Assembly: GCA_937927965.1 (NCBI GenBank)
Contig: CALEZA010000103.1
Span: forward strand, 1 to 10,070
Reading direction: 5' to 3'
From: an uncultured Candidatus Planktophila sp.
Lineage (GTDB): Bacteria; Actinomycetota; Actinomycetes; Nanopelagicales; Nanopelagicaceae
DNA: 10,070 bases
Notes under the pieces: generated by a model
Seen by the model: the letters and a program-made list of their open reading frames with translations, nothing else
Told to the model about the DNA's origin: nothing
The model's database searches: none
Translations under genes and position numbers: made by a program
Shown: positions 1 through 5,897 of the stretch, in pieces
How the letters are laid out: each line of letters opens with the position of its first letter
Numbering within the stretch: position 1 is the stretch's first letter

Positions 1-54
1 ACTGTAAATCCCCCGGCTCTGCCTTCGAAGGTTCAAATCCTTCACCCGCCACCA
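1..54 (+). tRNA. tRNA-Tyr (anticodon GTA), 3' part; 5' end outside the window
   Basis: The anticodon loop CTGTAAA lies at 2-8, with GTA at 4-6. It is followed by a long variable arm (about 14-26), as in class II tRNAs such as bacterial tRNA-Tyr. The T arm is perfect: stem GAAGG 27-31, loop TTCAAAT 32-38, stem CCTTC 39-43. The acceptor 3' strand is ACCCGCC (44-50), the discriminator is A51, and CCA at 52-54 is encoded in the gene. The 5' half is cut off by the window edge. Confidence 0.95.
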
Positions 55-57
55 AGG

Positions 58-90
58 CCCGTCTCATATGAGGCGGGTTTTGTTCTTTCT
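58..90 (+). terminator. Rho-independent terminator after tRNA-Tyr
   Basis: CCCGTCTCAT (58-67) and ATGAGGCGGG (68-77) form a hairpin with one G:T wobble. It is followed by the T-rich tract TTTTGTTCTTTCT (78-90). The T-rich side is on the plus strand, so it ends the tRNA transcript. On the minus strand the hairpin is not followed by a T tract, so it would not be a canonical terminator for the converging gene that ends at 89. Confidence 0.7.
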
Positions 91-535
91 AGCTTTGTGC
101 AATCAGATTTTGGTAATCGACTTTGATGCAGCGATCCATGACCACAGACATCCCTGCCGCCTTTGCAGCATCTGCAACTTCATTATTGGTGATGCCGAGT
201 TGGAGCCAGATTGAATCAGCTCCGATCTTGATCGCCTCATCTGCCACGGGCAGACAATCTTCTGCCCTCCTGAAGACATCGACGATATCGATATGCACGG
301 GGATATCTGAAAGTGATGGATAGACCTTTTCACCAAAGAGGCTCTCCACGAGTGGATTGACGAAGAAGAGTTGATAGTGGGAGTTCTCATGAAGATATCT
401 AGCAACCTGATAGCTGGCGCGATCTTCATTGCTGGAAACGCCTACTATCGCAAGAGTCCGTGCTGACTGCAGAAGAGTCTTAATCTCATTCTCTGTGGGC
501 GTATGTGAACTCATAGATGGGAGTCTATCTCGCAT
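89..535 (-). CDS. CoA-binding (YccU-type) Rossmann-fold protein
   Basis: The 148-aa protein spans essentially one CoA_binding_2 domain. Visible family motifs are a nucleotide-binding loop AIVGVSSNEDRASY (29-42), FFVNP (57-61), DIVDVFRR (83-90), WLQLGI (110-115) and VVMDRCIKVDY (131-141). Proteins of this family are soluble and bind CoA or a related nucleotide. Their physiological role is not settled, and no catalytic activity can be assigned. The ATG at 535 is used here, but Met8 is an equally possible start. Neither has a convincing Shine-Dalgarno sequence, so a leaderless or short-leader transcript is possible. The gene diverges from msrB with only 39 bp between the start codons. Confidence 0.85.
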   Translation of the reverse strand: MRDRLPSMSSHTPTENEIKTLLQSARTLAIVGVSSNEDRASYQVARYLHENSHYQLFFVNPLVESLFGEKVYPSLSDIPVHIDIVDVFRRAEDCLPVADEAIKIGADSIWLQLGITNNEVADAAKAAGMSVVMDRCIKVDYQNLIAQS

Positions 536-574
536 AGAAATGCAGAGTTATCTGAAAGCCCCTAAAGTTGGGGT
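536..574. promoter_or_regulatory. Short divergent intergenic region (CoA-binding gene / msrB)
   Basis: These 39 bp must hold the divergent starts of both genes unless the promoters lie inside the coding regions. An AT-rich stretch around 547-553 (GTTATCT, or AGATAAC on the other strand) is the only -10-like sequence. CCCC (559-562) and GGGG (570-573) flank a 7-nt spacer just before the msrB ATG. No clear ribosome binding site is seen for either gene. The exact promoter elements are not resolved. Confidence 0.35.
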
Positions 575-988
575 ATGGAGAATATTTCAAACCCCGCTCA
601 ACTCGATGAGAAGAAGCTTCAAGAGACTCTCGACCCACTCTCATATGAGGTTCTCCGCAAGGGTGCCACTGAGCGTCCCTTCACAGGTGAATACACCGAT
701 ACCGACACAGTCGGTTCATACCGCTGCAAAGCATGTGGCAATGAACTCTTTAGATCTGAGACCAAGTTTCACTCAGGCTGTGGATGGCCATCTTTCTATG
801 CACCAACATCTGCCGACTCTGTGAGATTGCTCGAAGATAGATCTCTTGCACCTCGCATCAGAACTGAAGTGCGATGTGGCAAATGTGATTCTCATCTTGG
901 ACATGTCTTTGAAGGTGAGGGTTATGACAATCCCACAGATCAGAGATGGTGTATCAACTCCGTCTCGCTCATCCTTGAAGCCAAGTAA
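575..988 (+). CDS. msrB: Peptide-methionine (R)-S-oxide reductase MsrB
   Basis: The 137-aa protein has a full-length MsrB domain, which reduces methionine-R-sulfoxide in oxidised proteins back to methionine in the cytoplasm, normally with thioredoxin as electron donor. The structural zinc site is complete: CKAC (C51, C54) and CGKC (C101, C104). The conserved HSGCGWPSF block (66-74) and HLGHVF (107-112) are present. The catalytic cysteine is C126 in RWCINSVSL. The ATG at 575 fits the usual start of the family, although no clear Shine-Dalgarno precedes it. The stop codon overlaps the start of the next gene by one base (TAATG), so the two are probably translationally coupled. A thioredoxin that could serve as reductant is encoded at 6071-6442. 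Confidence 0.95.
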   Translation: MENISNPAQLDEKKLQETLDPLSYEVLRKGATERPFTGEYTDTDTVGSYRCKACGNELFRSETKFHSGCGWPSFYAPTSADSVRLLEDRSLAPRIRTEVRCGKCDSHLGHVFEGEGYDNPTDQRWCINSVSLILEAK

Positions 989-2037
989 TGCTCTCTAAAG
1001 CTCTCTGGTTGCGACAGATCGCCGTAGCCAGCCTTTCAGGGGCCACAGCATGGTTGATTGGAAATCAATTAGGAACCAATGGGGGAGTAGTAGCCGCCAT
1101 CGTTTCCACTCTCACTATTCGCATATCACTTCATCGATCTCTGCGTGAGGGCATAGGCCAGATCATTGGAACGGTTATCGGAGCAGGCGTTGCTCTGGGG
1201 GCCGTCAGCATCTTTGATTTTGGCTTTATTGCAGTTGCGCTGACTATCTTCTTCTGTGCAGTGCTAGCTCGACTTCTTCGCCTTGGAACAATTGCTTCAG
1301 TGAATGTGCCAGTTGTTGCGATGATCATTATTGGTCCGGGGCTATCGGAGAGCACTGCCGTGCATAGATTGCAGGCCACCTTTGTGGGAGCTGCTGTTGC
1401 AATCGCCTTCTCATATTTCTCGCACCCTAAAACTCCCATTGATCGCACCTACGAATTCCTCAATACGCTTGGGATTAAAGGCGCTCAAATCTTGGCTGAG
1501 ATGTCAGAAGGTGTGGCATCTGGATATACCCAAGAGGATGCTGGTCATTGGTTAGCCAGATCTCGTGCCCTTGTTCGTAAACTTCCGGAACTACGGATGC
1601 AGACCAGTGAAGCCAAGGGCTACACCCGTTGGATTCGTATTGGCCAGAGAGATGAAGCTGAGAGAGCAAACTTAGAAAGCTTAGCTATCGAACACACTCT
1701 GGTTCAGATTCGTGTGATCGCTCGAACAGTATTTGATGCAGCAGTGGAGGGTGCCATTGCAGAAGGTGCTCGCAAAGAGATTGCAGTGGCTCTCTCTGCT
1801 GCAAGTTACGCCCTCACGGCACATATTGAAGATCCTGAGGAGATTGTGGGGGCGAAGCAGAGCCCAACTGATGACTTGCGCGATGCAACAGCAGCTCTGA
1901 CTCAGATGCTCACAAGTCAGAAAGTTACCCAGCAGCAGTTAGTGAAAGGTCTTTCGGTGGTTTCTAACTTAGAGATTGTGGCCGATTCGCTCGACTATAA
2001 GTCTCCTGCTCTTAATGAACAGGTAGAGGAAGTTTAG
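988..2037 (+). CDS. FUSC-family / aromatic acid exporter-like membrane protein
   Basis: The 349-aa protein has an N-terminal hydrophobic half with about six membrane segments (roughly residues 10-26, 30-47, 56-74, 78-97, 102-118, 127-145). A soluble, helical, charged C-terminal half follows (about 150-349). This layout, the spacing of basic residues between hairpins (ISLHRSLREGIGQIIGT, 46-62) and the segment RLQATFVGAAVAIAF (127-141) match the FUSC/ArAE group of putative exporters. Those proteins are often annotated as aromatic-acid or fusaric-acid exporters without a proven substrate. The start codon overlaps the msrB stop codon (TAATG). No substrate can be deduced. The link to msrB may be only transcriptional. 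Confidence 0.75.
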   Translation: MLSKALWLRQIAVASLSGATAWLIGNQLGTNGGVVAAIVSTLTIRISLHRSLREGIGQIIGTVIGAGVALGAVSIFDFGFIAVALTIFFCAVLARLLRLGTIASVNVPVVAMIIIGPGLSESTAVHRLQATFVGAAVAIAFSYFSHPKTPIDRTYEFLNTLGIKGAQILAEMSEGVASGYTQEDAGHWLARSRALVRKLPELRMQTSEAKGYTRWIRIGQRDEAERANLESLAIEHTLVQIRVIARTVFDAAVEGAIAEGARKEIAVALSAASYALTAHIEDPEEIVGAKQSPTDDLRDATAALTQMLTSQKVTQQQLVKGLSVVSNLEIVADSLDYKSPALNEQVEEV

Positions 2038-2039
2038 AT

Positions 2040-2086
2040 AAAAAAAGAAAGCCCACCCAGCGAGGGAGAGATTCTTCGCTGGGTGG
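2040..2086 (-). terminator. Strong Rho-independent terminator for the SQR-like gene
   Basis: Arms CCACCCAGCGA (2053-2063) and TCGCTGGGTGG (2076-2086) form a perfect 11-bp stem with a 12-nt loop. On the minus strand the stem is followed by GGC, TTT, C and seven T residues (complement of 2040-2051). It therefore ends transcription from the minus-strand gene whose stop codon is at 2103. On the plus strand no T tract follows, so for the FUSC gene it would act only as a 3' stem-loop. Confidence 0.85.
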
Positions 2087-2102
2087 AAATCCTGCTTATT
2101 AG

Positions 2103-3305
2103 TTATGGGAGATTGACATGCCCACCCTTCATCTTCCAGATGAAGTACTTCTCGAATGCGAGCTTTGCAAGGTGGTTTTGGGGACCCGGAATGAGTACTC
2201 CATGTTTTCGTGGTGGCAGCATCTTGTCTGCAAGGATCAAGACTCCGTTGTTGCCTGCATCCATGATGCAGACTGCTGGAATATCGCCAAACTCCTTCTC
2301 GTGGCGTGGCTCTTCTCCGCGAATCTGTGCTGCGATGTTCTTCGCTGCAACATGGGCCATCTGCTCGGTTGGAAAGCCAGTCTTAGGTACTCCAACTGGT
2401 GTTGGTGTGCTCCACGGAGCCGTGACAGCAGCAGCAAGACCGACAGCATAAATATCGTCCCACTTCATACTCTGATAGGTAGGGCGAACATCGACAAATG
2501 CGCCAGCATTGACCAATCCATCTGTCTTGCGGAGGAAGTCTTGTCCCACGAAGGGAGGAATTGTCATAGACCACTTAAAGTCATGGTGAGCTCCTTCGGT
2601 TGTCACCATTCGACCTTGATCGACATGATCGAGAGCAACATTTGTATAGGCATCAATCTTCTCTTTCTTCAAGAAGAGTCCAAGTAGTTGTTCACCATGA
2701 TTGAGTCCGCCGATACCGAAGTGACCTAGAAAAGGCTCAGATGTCACATAAGAGAGCCTGACCTGCTTCTTCAATCCAGCTTTCTTGAGTTGGTATGAAG
2801 TATTAAAGAGGAATTCATATGCAGCGCCAAAACAACTTGCACCTTGCGTTGCTGCAATCACAATGTCACCAGGATTATCAAGGAACTTCTTCCATTCGCG
2901 ACCAGCATTTTCTGCATCTGTGAGCGTGGTAATTGTTGAAGTGTTCTCTAATAAACCAGAGACATGTTCTGGCTTATTGCGAGTTCCAGTTGCAATCACT
3001 AGATAGTCGTATCCAATGGATTGTCCATTCTCGAGTTCTACTTGATGAAGCTCAGGCTTGATCTCTTTTGCCGCGGTATTAATAAAGTGAACTCCACCTT
3101 TTTCAAAGGTGGGTGCCACTTTAAATGTGACGCTACTTTCATCGCGCTTTCCAAATGGGAGCCAAATCAGCGATGGATTAAAGAGGAAGTAGTCACGATC
3201 GCTTACTACGGTCACTTCAACATCATTCTTCAACTCTTTCTTCAGTGATAAAGCGGCTGTGAGGCCACCGAAGTTGGCACCTAAGACCACTACTTTCTTG
3301 GTCAT
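2103..3305 (-). CDS. sqr: Sulfide:quinone oxidoreductase-like FAD flavoprotein
   Basis: The 400-aa protein has an N-terminal FAD-binding Rossmann motif VVVLGANFGG (5-14), the flavoprotein motif YLVIATGTRNKP (101-112) and the second FAD motif DDIYAVGLAA (283-292). Only two cysteines are present: C158 in ASCFGAAYEF and C346 in PAVCIMDAGNNG. They sit where the two redox cysteines of sulfide:quinone oxidoreductases lie. The C-terminal stretch KLAFEKYFIWKMKGG (381-395) resembles the membrane-attaching tail of that family. The expected role is oxidation of sulfide at the membrane surface, passing electrons to quinone and sulfane sulfur to a thiol acceptor. A good ribosome site, AGGAG, lies 6 nt before the ATG. 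The gene diverges from the cst-like operon and shares its operator. Another NDH-2-like or flavocytochrome c-like oxidoreductase is the alternative. Confidence 0.8.
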   Translation of the reverse strand: MTKKVVVLGANFGGLTAALSLKKELKNDVEVTVVSDRDYFLFNPSLIWLPFGKRDESSVTFKVAPTFEKGGVHFINTAAKEIKPELHQVELENGQSIGYDYLVIATGTRNKPEHVSGLLENTSTITTLTDAENAGREWKKFLDNPGDIVIAATQGASCFGAAYEFLFNTSYQLKKAGLKKQVRLSYVTSEPFLGHFGIGGLNHGEQLLGLFLKKEKIDAYTNVALDHVDQGRMVTTEGAHHDFKWSMTIPPFVGQDFLRKTDGLVNAGAFVDVRPTYQSMKWDDIYAVGLAAAVTAPWSTPTPVGVPKTGFPTEQMAHVAAKNIAAQIRGEEPRHEKEFGDIPAVCIMDAGNNGVLILADKMLPPRKHGVLIPGPQNHLAKLAFEKYFIWKMKGGHVNLP

Positions 3306-3345
3306 TTCTCTCTCCTAACTGTTACACCAGGGAATCTGGTATGGT

Positions 3346-3375
3346 TTGAGCATACCCCCTGGGGTATGCTATGTT
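3346..3375 (+). promoter_or_regulatory. Promoter of the persulfide-response operon
   Basis: TTGAGC (3346-3351) and TATGTT (3370-3375) form a -35/-10 pair with an 18-nt spacer. Transcription would start near 3382. The spacer is almost filled by the palindromic operator at 3349-3370, so bound repressor would block RNA polymerase. Confidence 0.6.
3349..3370. promoter_or_regulatory. CsoR/CstR-type operator palindrome
   Basis: AGCATACCCC (3349-3358) and GGGGTATGCT (3361-3370) are perfect 10-bp arms around the 2-nt centre CT. The ATACCCC-n-GGGGTAT core is the known pattern for CsoR/CstR/RcnR-family operators. It lies between the -35 and -10 elements of promoters on both strands and about 170 bp from a CsoR-family gene. 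The likely ligand is the repressor encoded at 3538-3822 (inference). Confidence 0.85.
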
Positions 3376-3377
3376 AA
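3349..3377 (-). promoter_or_regulatory. Divergent promoter of the SQR-like gene
   Basis: On the minus strand, TTAACA (complement of 3372-3377) and TATGCT (complement of 3349-3354) are separated by exactly 17 nt. The -10 overlaps one operator arm, and the operator fills most of the spacer. One bound repressor could therefore silence both directions. The 5' leader to the ATG at 3305 is about 35-40 nt and contains a small ACCAG/CTGGT hairpin (3326-3340). Confidence 0.6.
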
Positions 3378-3381
3378 GTCA

Positions 3382-3397
3382 GCTAGCAGGGGCTAGC
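3382..3397 (+). repeat. 5' leader stem-loop of the persulfide operon
   Basis: GCTAGC (3382-3387) and GCTAGC (3392-3397) are self-complementary copies separated by AGGG. They can form a 6-bp hairpin with a tetraloop. The hairpin sits almost exactly at the predicted transcript 5' end and before the ribosome site AAAGGAA (3404-3410). It could protect the mRNA 5' end. As DNA it is a pair of identical 6-mers one helical turn apart. Confidence 0.4.
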
Positions 3398-3416
3398 ACT
3401 CAGAAAGGAAATTTCC

Positions 3417-3530
3417 ATGTGTTCACGAGTTATCTGTGATCGTTGCAAGAAGTACACCTGGTCAGGTTGTGGCCAGCATATTGATGATGCGCTCAATGGT
3501 TTGAGCGAAGACCAGATTTGTAAGTGCTGA
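3417..3530 (+). CDS. 37-aa Cys-rich small protein, first of a paralogous pair
   Basis: The reading frame starts at ATG 3417, behind a good ribosome site AAAGGAA (3404-3410, 6-nt gap), and ends at TGA 3530. The protein has six cysteines: C2, the pair C7/C10 in CDRC, C18 in TWSGCGQHI (14-22), and C35/C37 in CKC at the C-terminus. H21 could be a further ligand. The pattern looks like a small metal (probably zinc) site or a thiol/persulfide relay, but no function is established. It is the first gene after the CsoR/CstR operator, and csoR/cstR follows after 7 nt. It aligns without gaps to the protein at 5898-6065, with 17 of 37 identical residues. That match and the ribosome site support it as a real gene. 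Confidence 0.85.
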   Translation: MCSRVICDRCKKYTWSGCGQHIDDALNGLSEDQICKC

Positions 3531-3537
3531 TCTACTA

Positions 3538-3822
3538 ATGGCTAAGCAACCCACCCATGTGCTCCAGGATGAGGAGCAAGTAGAAGCGATCACTAAACGC
3601 CTGAAGCGTGCTCATGGTCAGTTGGCTGCAGTTATCCGCATGGTTGAAGAAGGTCGAAACTGCGATGAGATTGTGACTCAGATGGCTGCTGTCAGCAAGG
3701 CGGTCAATACTGCGGCATTTACTCTCCTTTCCACGAGCCTTCGTGAATGCATCGTTGATGATAAGAACGACAGTAAGGCCGTGCAGGAAAAATTACAGAA
3801 GCTCTTTTTGAGCCTGGCTTAA
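3538..3822 (+). CDS. CsoR/CstR-family transcriptional repressor, probable persulfide sensor
   Basis: The 94-aa all-helical DUF156/CsoR-family protein binds DNA as a tetramer and falls off when its cysteines are modified or metal-loaded. The family signature LKRAHGQLAAVIRMVEEGR (22-40) is intact. The two sensor cysteines are C42 (GRNCDEI) and C71 (LRECIVD), 29 residues apart as in the family. The copper ligand His that lies four residues before the second Cys in CsoR is Ser67 here, so the Cu(I) site is incomplete. This matches CstR, which senses persulfides and polysulfides. The genes around it (SQR-like, rhodaneses, CoA-disulfide-reductase type) are those controlled by CstR in Staphylococcus. 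Translation is probably coupled to the small gene 7 nt upstream, since no strong ribosome site of its own is seen. Confidence 0.9.
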   Translation: MAKQPTHVLQDEEQVEAITKRLKRAHGQLAAVIRMVEEGRNCDEIVTQMAAVSKAVNTAAFTLLSTSLRECIVDDKNDSKAVQEKLQKLFLSLA

Positions 3823-3839
3823 AAATTAAGGGAAAAAGA

Positions 3840-4223
3840 ATGAAGAAACTAATTGCAGCACTCTTTGCAACCACACTTGCACTGACTTCATGTGGATCAT
3901 CTGCCGGAACTAACCTTGGTGCTGGAGATTTCCAAGCGAAGACTCAAGAAGCAGGGGTTGTAGTGCTTGATGTGCGCAGCTCTGGTGAGTACCTCGGAGG
4001 TCACATTGAAGGTGCTATCAATATTGATGTTGAAGGCATGACATTTGATGGAGATATTGCAAAGCTCGATAAGACTAAAACATATGCCGTTTACTGCCAC
4101 AGTGGTCGCCGATCAGGAATTGCTGTGGGAAAGATGAAAGATGCAGGATTTACCTCACTCTTTAATCTTGATGGAGGAGTTGAGGCCTGGCAGAGCGCAG
4201 GACTTGGCTTGGTCACACAGTAA
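3840..4223 (+). CDS. Exported rhodanese-like lipoprotein
   Basis: The 127-aa protein begins with a lipoprotein signal peptide: basic MKK, a hydrophobic stretch (4-14) and the lipobox LTSC with lipidated C18. A single rhodanese domain follows, with VVLDVRSSGEYLGGHIEGAINI (in two parts, 41-50 and 51-62) and the catalytic C86 in the active loop CHSGRRS (86-92). It ends with the typical LDGGVEAWQ (110-118). It should transfer sulfane sulfur between thiols on the outer face of the membrane. The ribosome site AAGGGA lies about 8 nt before the ATG. The TAA stop overlaps the next ATG by one base (TAATG), coupling it to the CoA-disulfide-reductase fusion. The export signal is notable because its partner rhodanese domain is cytoplasmic. 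Confidence 0.92.
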   Translation: MKKLIAALFATTLALTSCGSSAGTNLGAGDFQAKTQEAGVVVLDVRSSGEYLGGHIEGAINIDVEGMTFDGDIAKLDKTKTYAVYCHSGRRSGIAVGKMKDAGFTSLFNLDGGVEAWQSAGLGLVTQ

Positions 4224-5851
4224 TGAGAGTAGTAATCGTTGGGGGAGTTGCAGGCGGTATGTCTGCAGCGACCCGCATGCGACGATTGGATGCAGATGCT
4301 GAAATCATCGTGCTGGAAAAGAGCGGCTATGTGAGTTATGCCAATTGTGGCCTTCCATACTATGTAGGAGGAGTTATTGAAGAAGAAGATGCCCTTCTCC
4401 TTCAAACTCCAGAGTCACTCCATGCGCGATTTCGACTCGATGTCCGAATCTCAACTGAAGTTCTTGGAATAGATATCAATACCAAGCAGGTTGCGGTGAA
4501 GAACTGGCTTACAAATGAGATCTATAAGCTTTCATATGACAAACTCATTCTTAGCCCTGGTGCTAATCCGGTGGTGCCACCTATTGCAGGCATAGAAAGA
4601 GCTTTGACTCTGCGCACCGTTGAAGATGTTGAAGTGATTGCATCTCGCGTTAACTCTCGGCCTCAATCTGCCGTGGTGATTGGCGGAGGGTTTATCGGAG
4701 TGGAGATTGCAGAAAACCTCACTCACAAAGGTATTCCGACAACGGTCATTGAAGCAGCACTACAACTCTTAGCTCCACTCGATCCCGAGATGGCCACTTT
4801 GGTTGCCGCTGAAATGCGTAAGCATGGGGTGGTTGTGGAATTGGGTGTGAGTGCGCAAGAAGTGAATTCTGATTCTGTAGTTCTTTCTGATGGAAGAGTC
4901 CTTCCTGCTGAACTAGTGATCTTGGCAATTGGAGTTCGTCCCGATGTAACTCTTGCAAAGAGTGCTGGATTGAAGATTGGCACTCGGGGAGGAATATCTG
5001 TCGATGAGTTCAATCGAACAAGTAATCCTGATATCTATGCAGTAGGAGATGCTGCTGAGAAGACAGATGCAATCGATGGTTCAGCAACTCTTGTTCCTCT
5101 GGCAAACCTTGCTAATCGCCATGGTCGAGTAGTGGCAGATCACATTGCAGGTAGAGAGATTCGCCCAATTAATACAATCGGAACAGCCATTGTGAAGGTC
5201 TTTGATCTCATGATTGCTGCAACTGGATGGAATGAGAAGAGACTGAAGGCTTCAGGTCGCACCTTTACATCCATCCACACACATCCGAATAACCATGCTG
5301 GCTACTACCCAGATGCCAAGCAGATTGCACTCAAACTCATCTTTAACCCAGAAAGCGGTGAGATTTTGGGAGCCCAAGGCGTTGGTCTTGAGGGCGTTGA
5401 TAAGCGTATTGATGTGATTGCTACTGCTATGCGAGCAGGGCTCAGCGCTCCAGAGCTAGCCGATTTAGAGCTTGCCTATGCACCTCCTTTTGGATCTGCA
5501 AAAGACCCTGTCAATATGCTCGGATATATCGCAGAGAATGTCTCGAGTGGATTGGTCAAGACTGCCCAATGGAGTGATGTTGAAGAACTTCAATCCCGTG
5601 GATATCAACTGCTCGATGTTCGCACACCAAGTGAATTTTCTGCAGGATCAATCCCTGGTGCTATCAATATTCCTGTTGATGAAATCAGATTACGAGTGAA
5701 TGAAATTGAGAAGAAACCTGTGCTAGTGAATTGTCAGGTGGGCCAGCGCGGTCACACTGCGACACTTCTCTTGCAGGAGTTGGGTTTTGATGCAACCAAC
5801 TTAGATGGTGGTTATCTCACTTATTCCAACTCACCGTTGGTGGCGAAGTAG
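4223..5851 (+). CDS. CoA-disulfide reductase / rhodanese fusion (CoADR-RHD type)
   Basis: The 542-aa protein joins a pyridine-nucleotide disulfide oxidoreductase (about 1-440) to a C-terminal rhodanese domain (about 447-540). Seen are the FAD motif VVIVGGVAGG (3-12), the single redox cysteine C42 in SYANCGLPYY (as in CoA-disulfide/NADH oxidase types), the NAD(P)H motif VVIGGGFIGVE (151-161), the second FAD motif IYAVGDAA (271-278) and YAPPFGSAKDPVNMLGY (419-435). The rhodanese catalytic cysteine is C504 in NCQVGQRGH. Fusions of this type are known to reduce CoA disulfides, CoA persulfide or polysulfides with NAD(P)H, releasing sulfide. The gene starts inside the stop codon of the rhodanese lipoprotein gene. 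With SQR it could balance oxidation and reduction of the persulfide pool (inference). Confidence 0.92.
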   Translation: MRVVIVGGVAGGMSAATRMRRLDADAEIIVLEKSGYVSYANCGLPYYVGGVIEEEDALLLQTPESLHARFRLDVRISTEVLGIDINTKQVAVKNWLTNEIYKLSYDKLILSPGANPVVPPIAGIERALTLRTVEDVEVIASRVNSRPQSAVVIGGGFIGVEIAENLTHKGIPTTVIEAALQLLAPLDPEMATLVAAEMRKHGVVVELGVSAQEVNSDSVVLSDGRVLPAELVILAIGVRPDVTLAKSAGLKIGTRGGISVDEFNRTSNPDIYAVGDAAEKTDAIDGSATLVPLANLANRHGRVVADHIAGREIRPINTIGTAIVKVFDLMIAATGWNEKRLKASGRTFTSIHTHPNNHAGYYPDAKQIALKLIFNPESGEILGAQGVGLEGVDKRIDVIATAMRAGLSAPELADLELAYAPPFGSAKDPVNMLGYIAENVSSGLVKTAQWSDVEELQSRGYQLLDVRTPSEFSAGSIPGAINIPVDEIRLRVNEIEKKPVLVNCQVGQRGHTATLLLQELGFDATNLDGGYLTYSNSPLVAK

Positions 5852-5897
5852 TAATAAATCAAATAAAGAATAACTAACATAGAGAAGAGAGAAAGTT

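Noticed and set aside
72..90. Possible attachment-site duplication at the tRNA-Tyr 3' end
   Set aside because: Only 7 nt repeat a tRNA segment, they are explained by the terminator stem, and no integrase or other mobile gene is in the window.
559..577. CCCC-n7-GGGGTATG before msrB as a second CsoR/CstR operator
   Set aside because: The right half matches the operator half GGGGTATG, but the spacer is 7 nt instead of 2 and the left half lacks ATA. Part of the match is the start codon itself.
2118..2687. A 189-aa open frame on the plus strand across the SQR-like gene
   Set aside because: It is antisense to a well-supported flavoprotein gene with recognisable motifs, has no recognisable domain, and its composition (odd Cys/Leu-rich runs) is that of a shadow frame.
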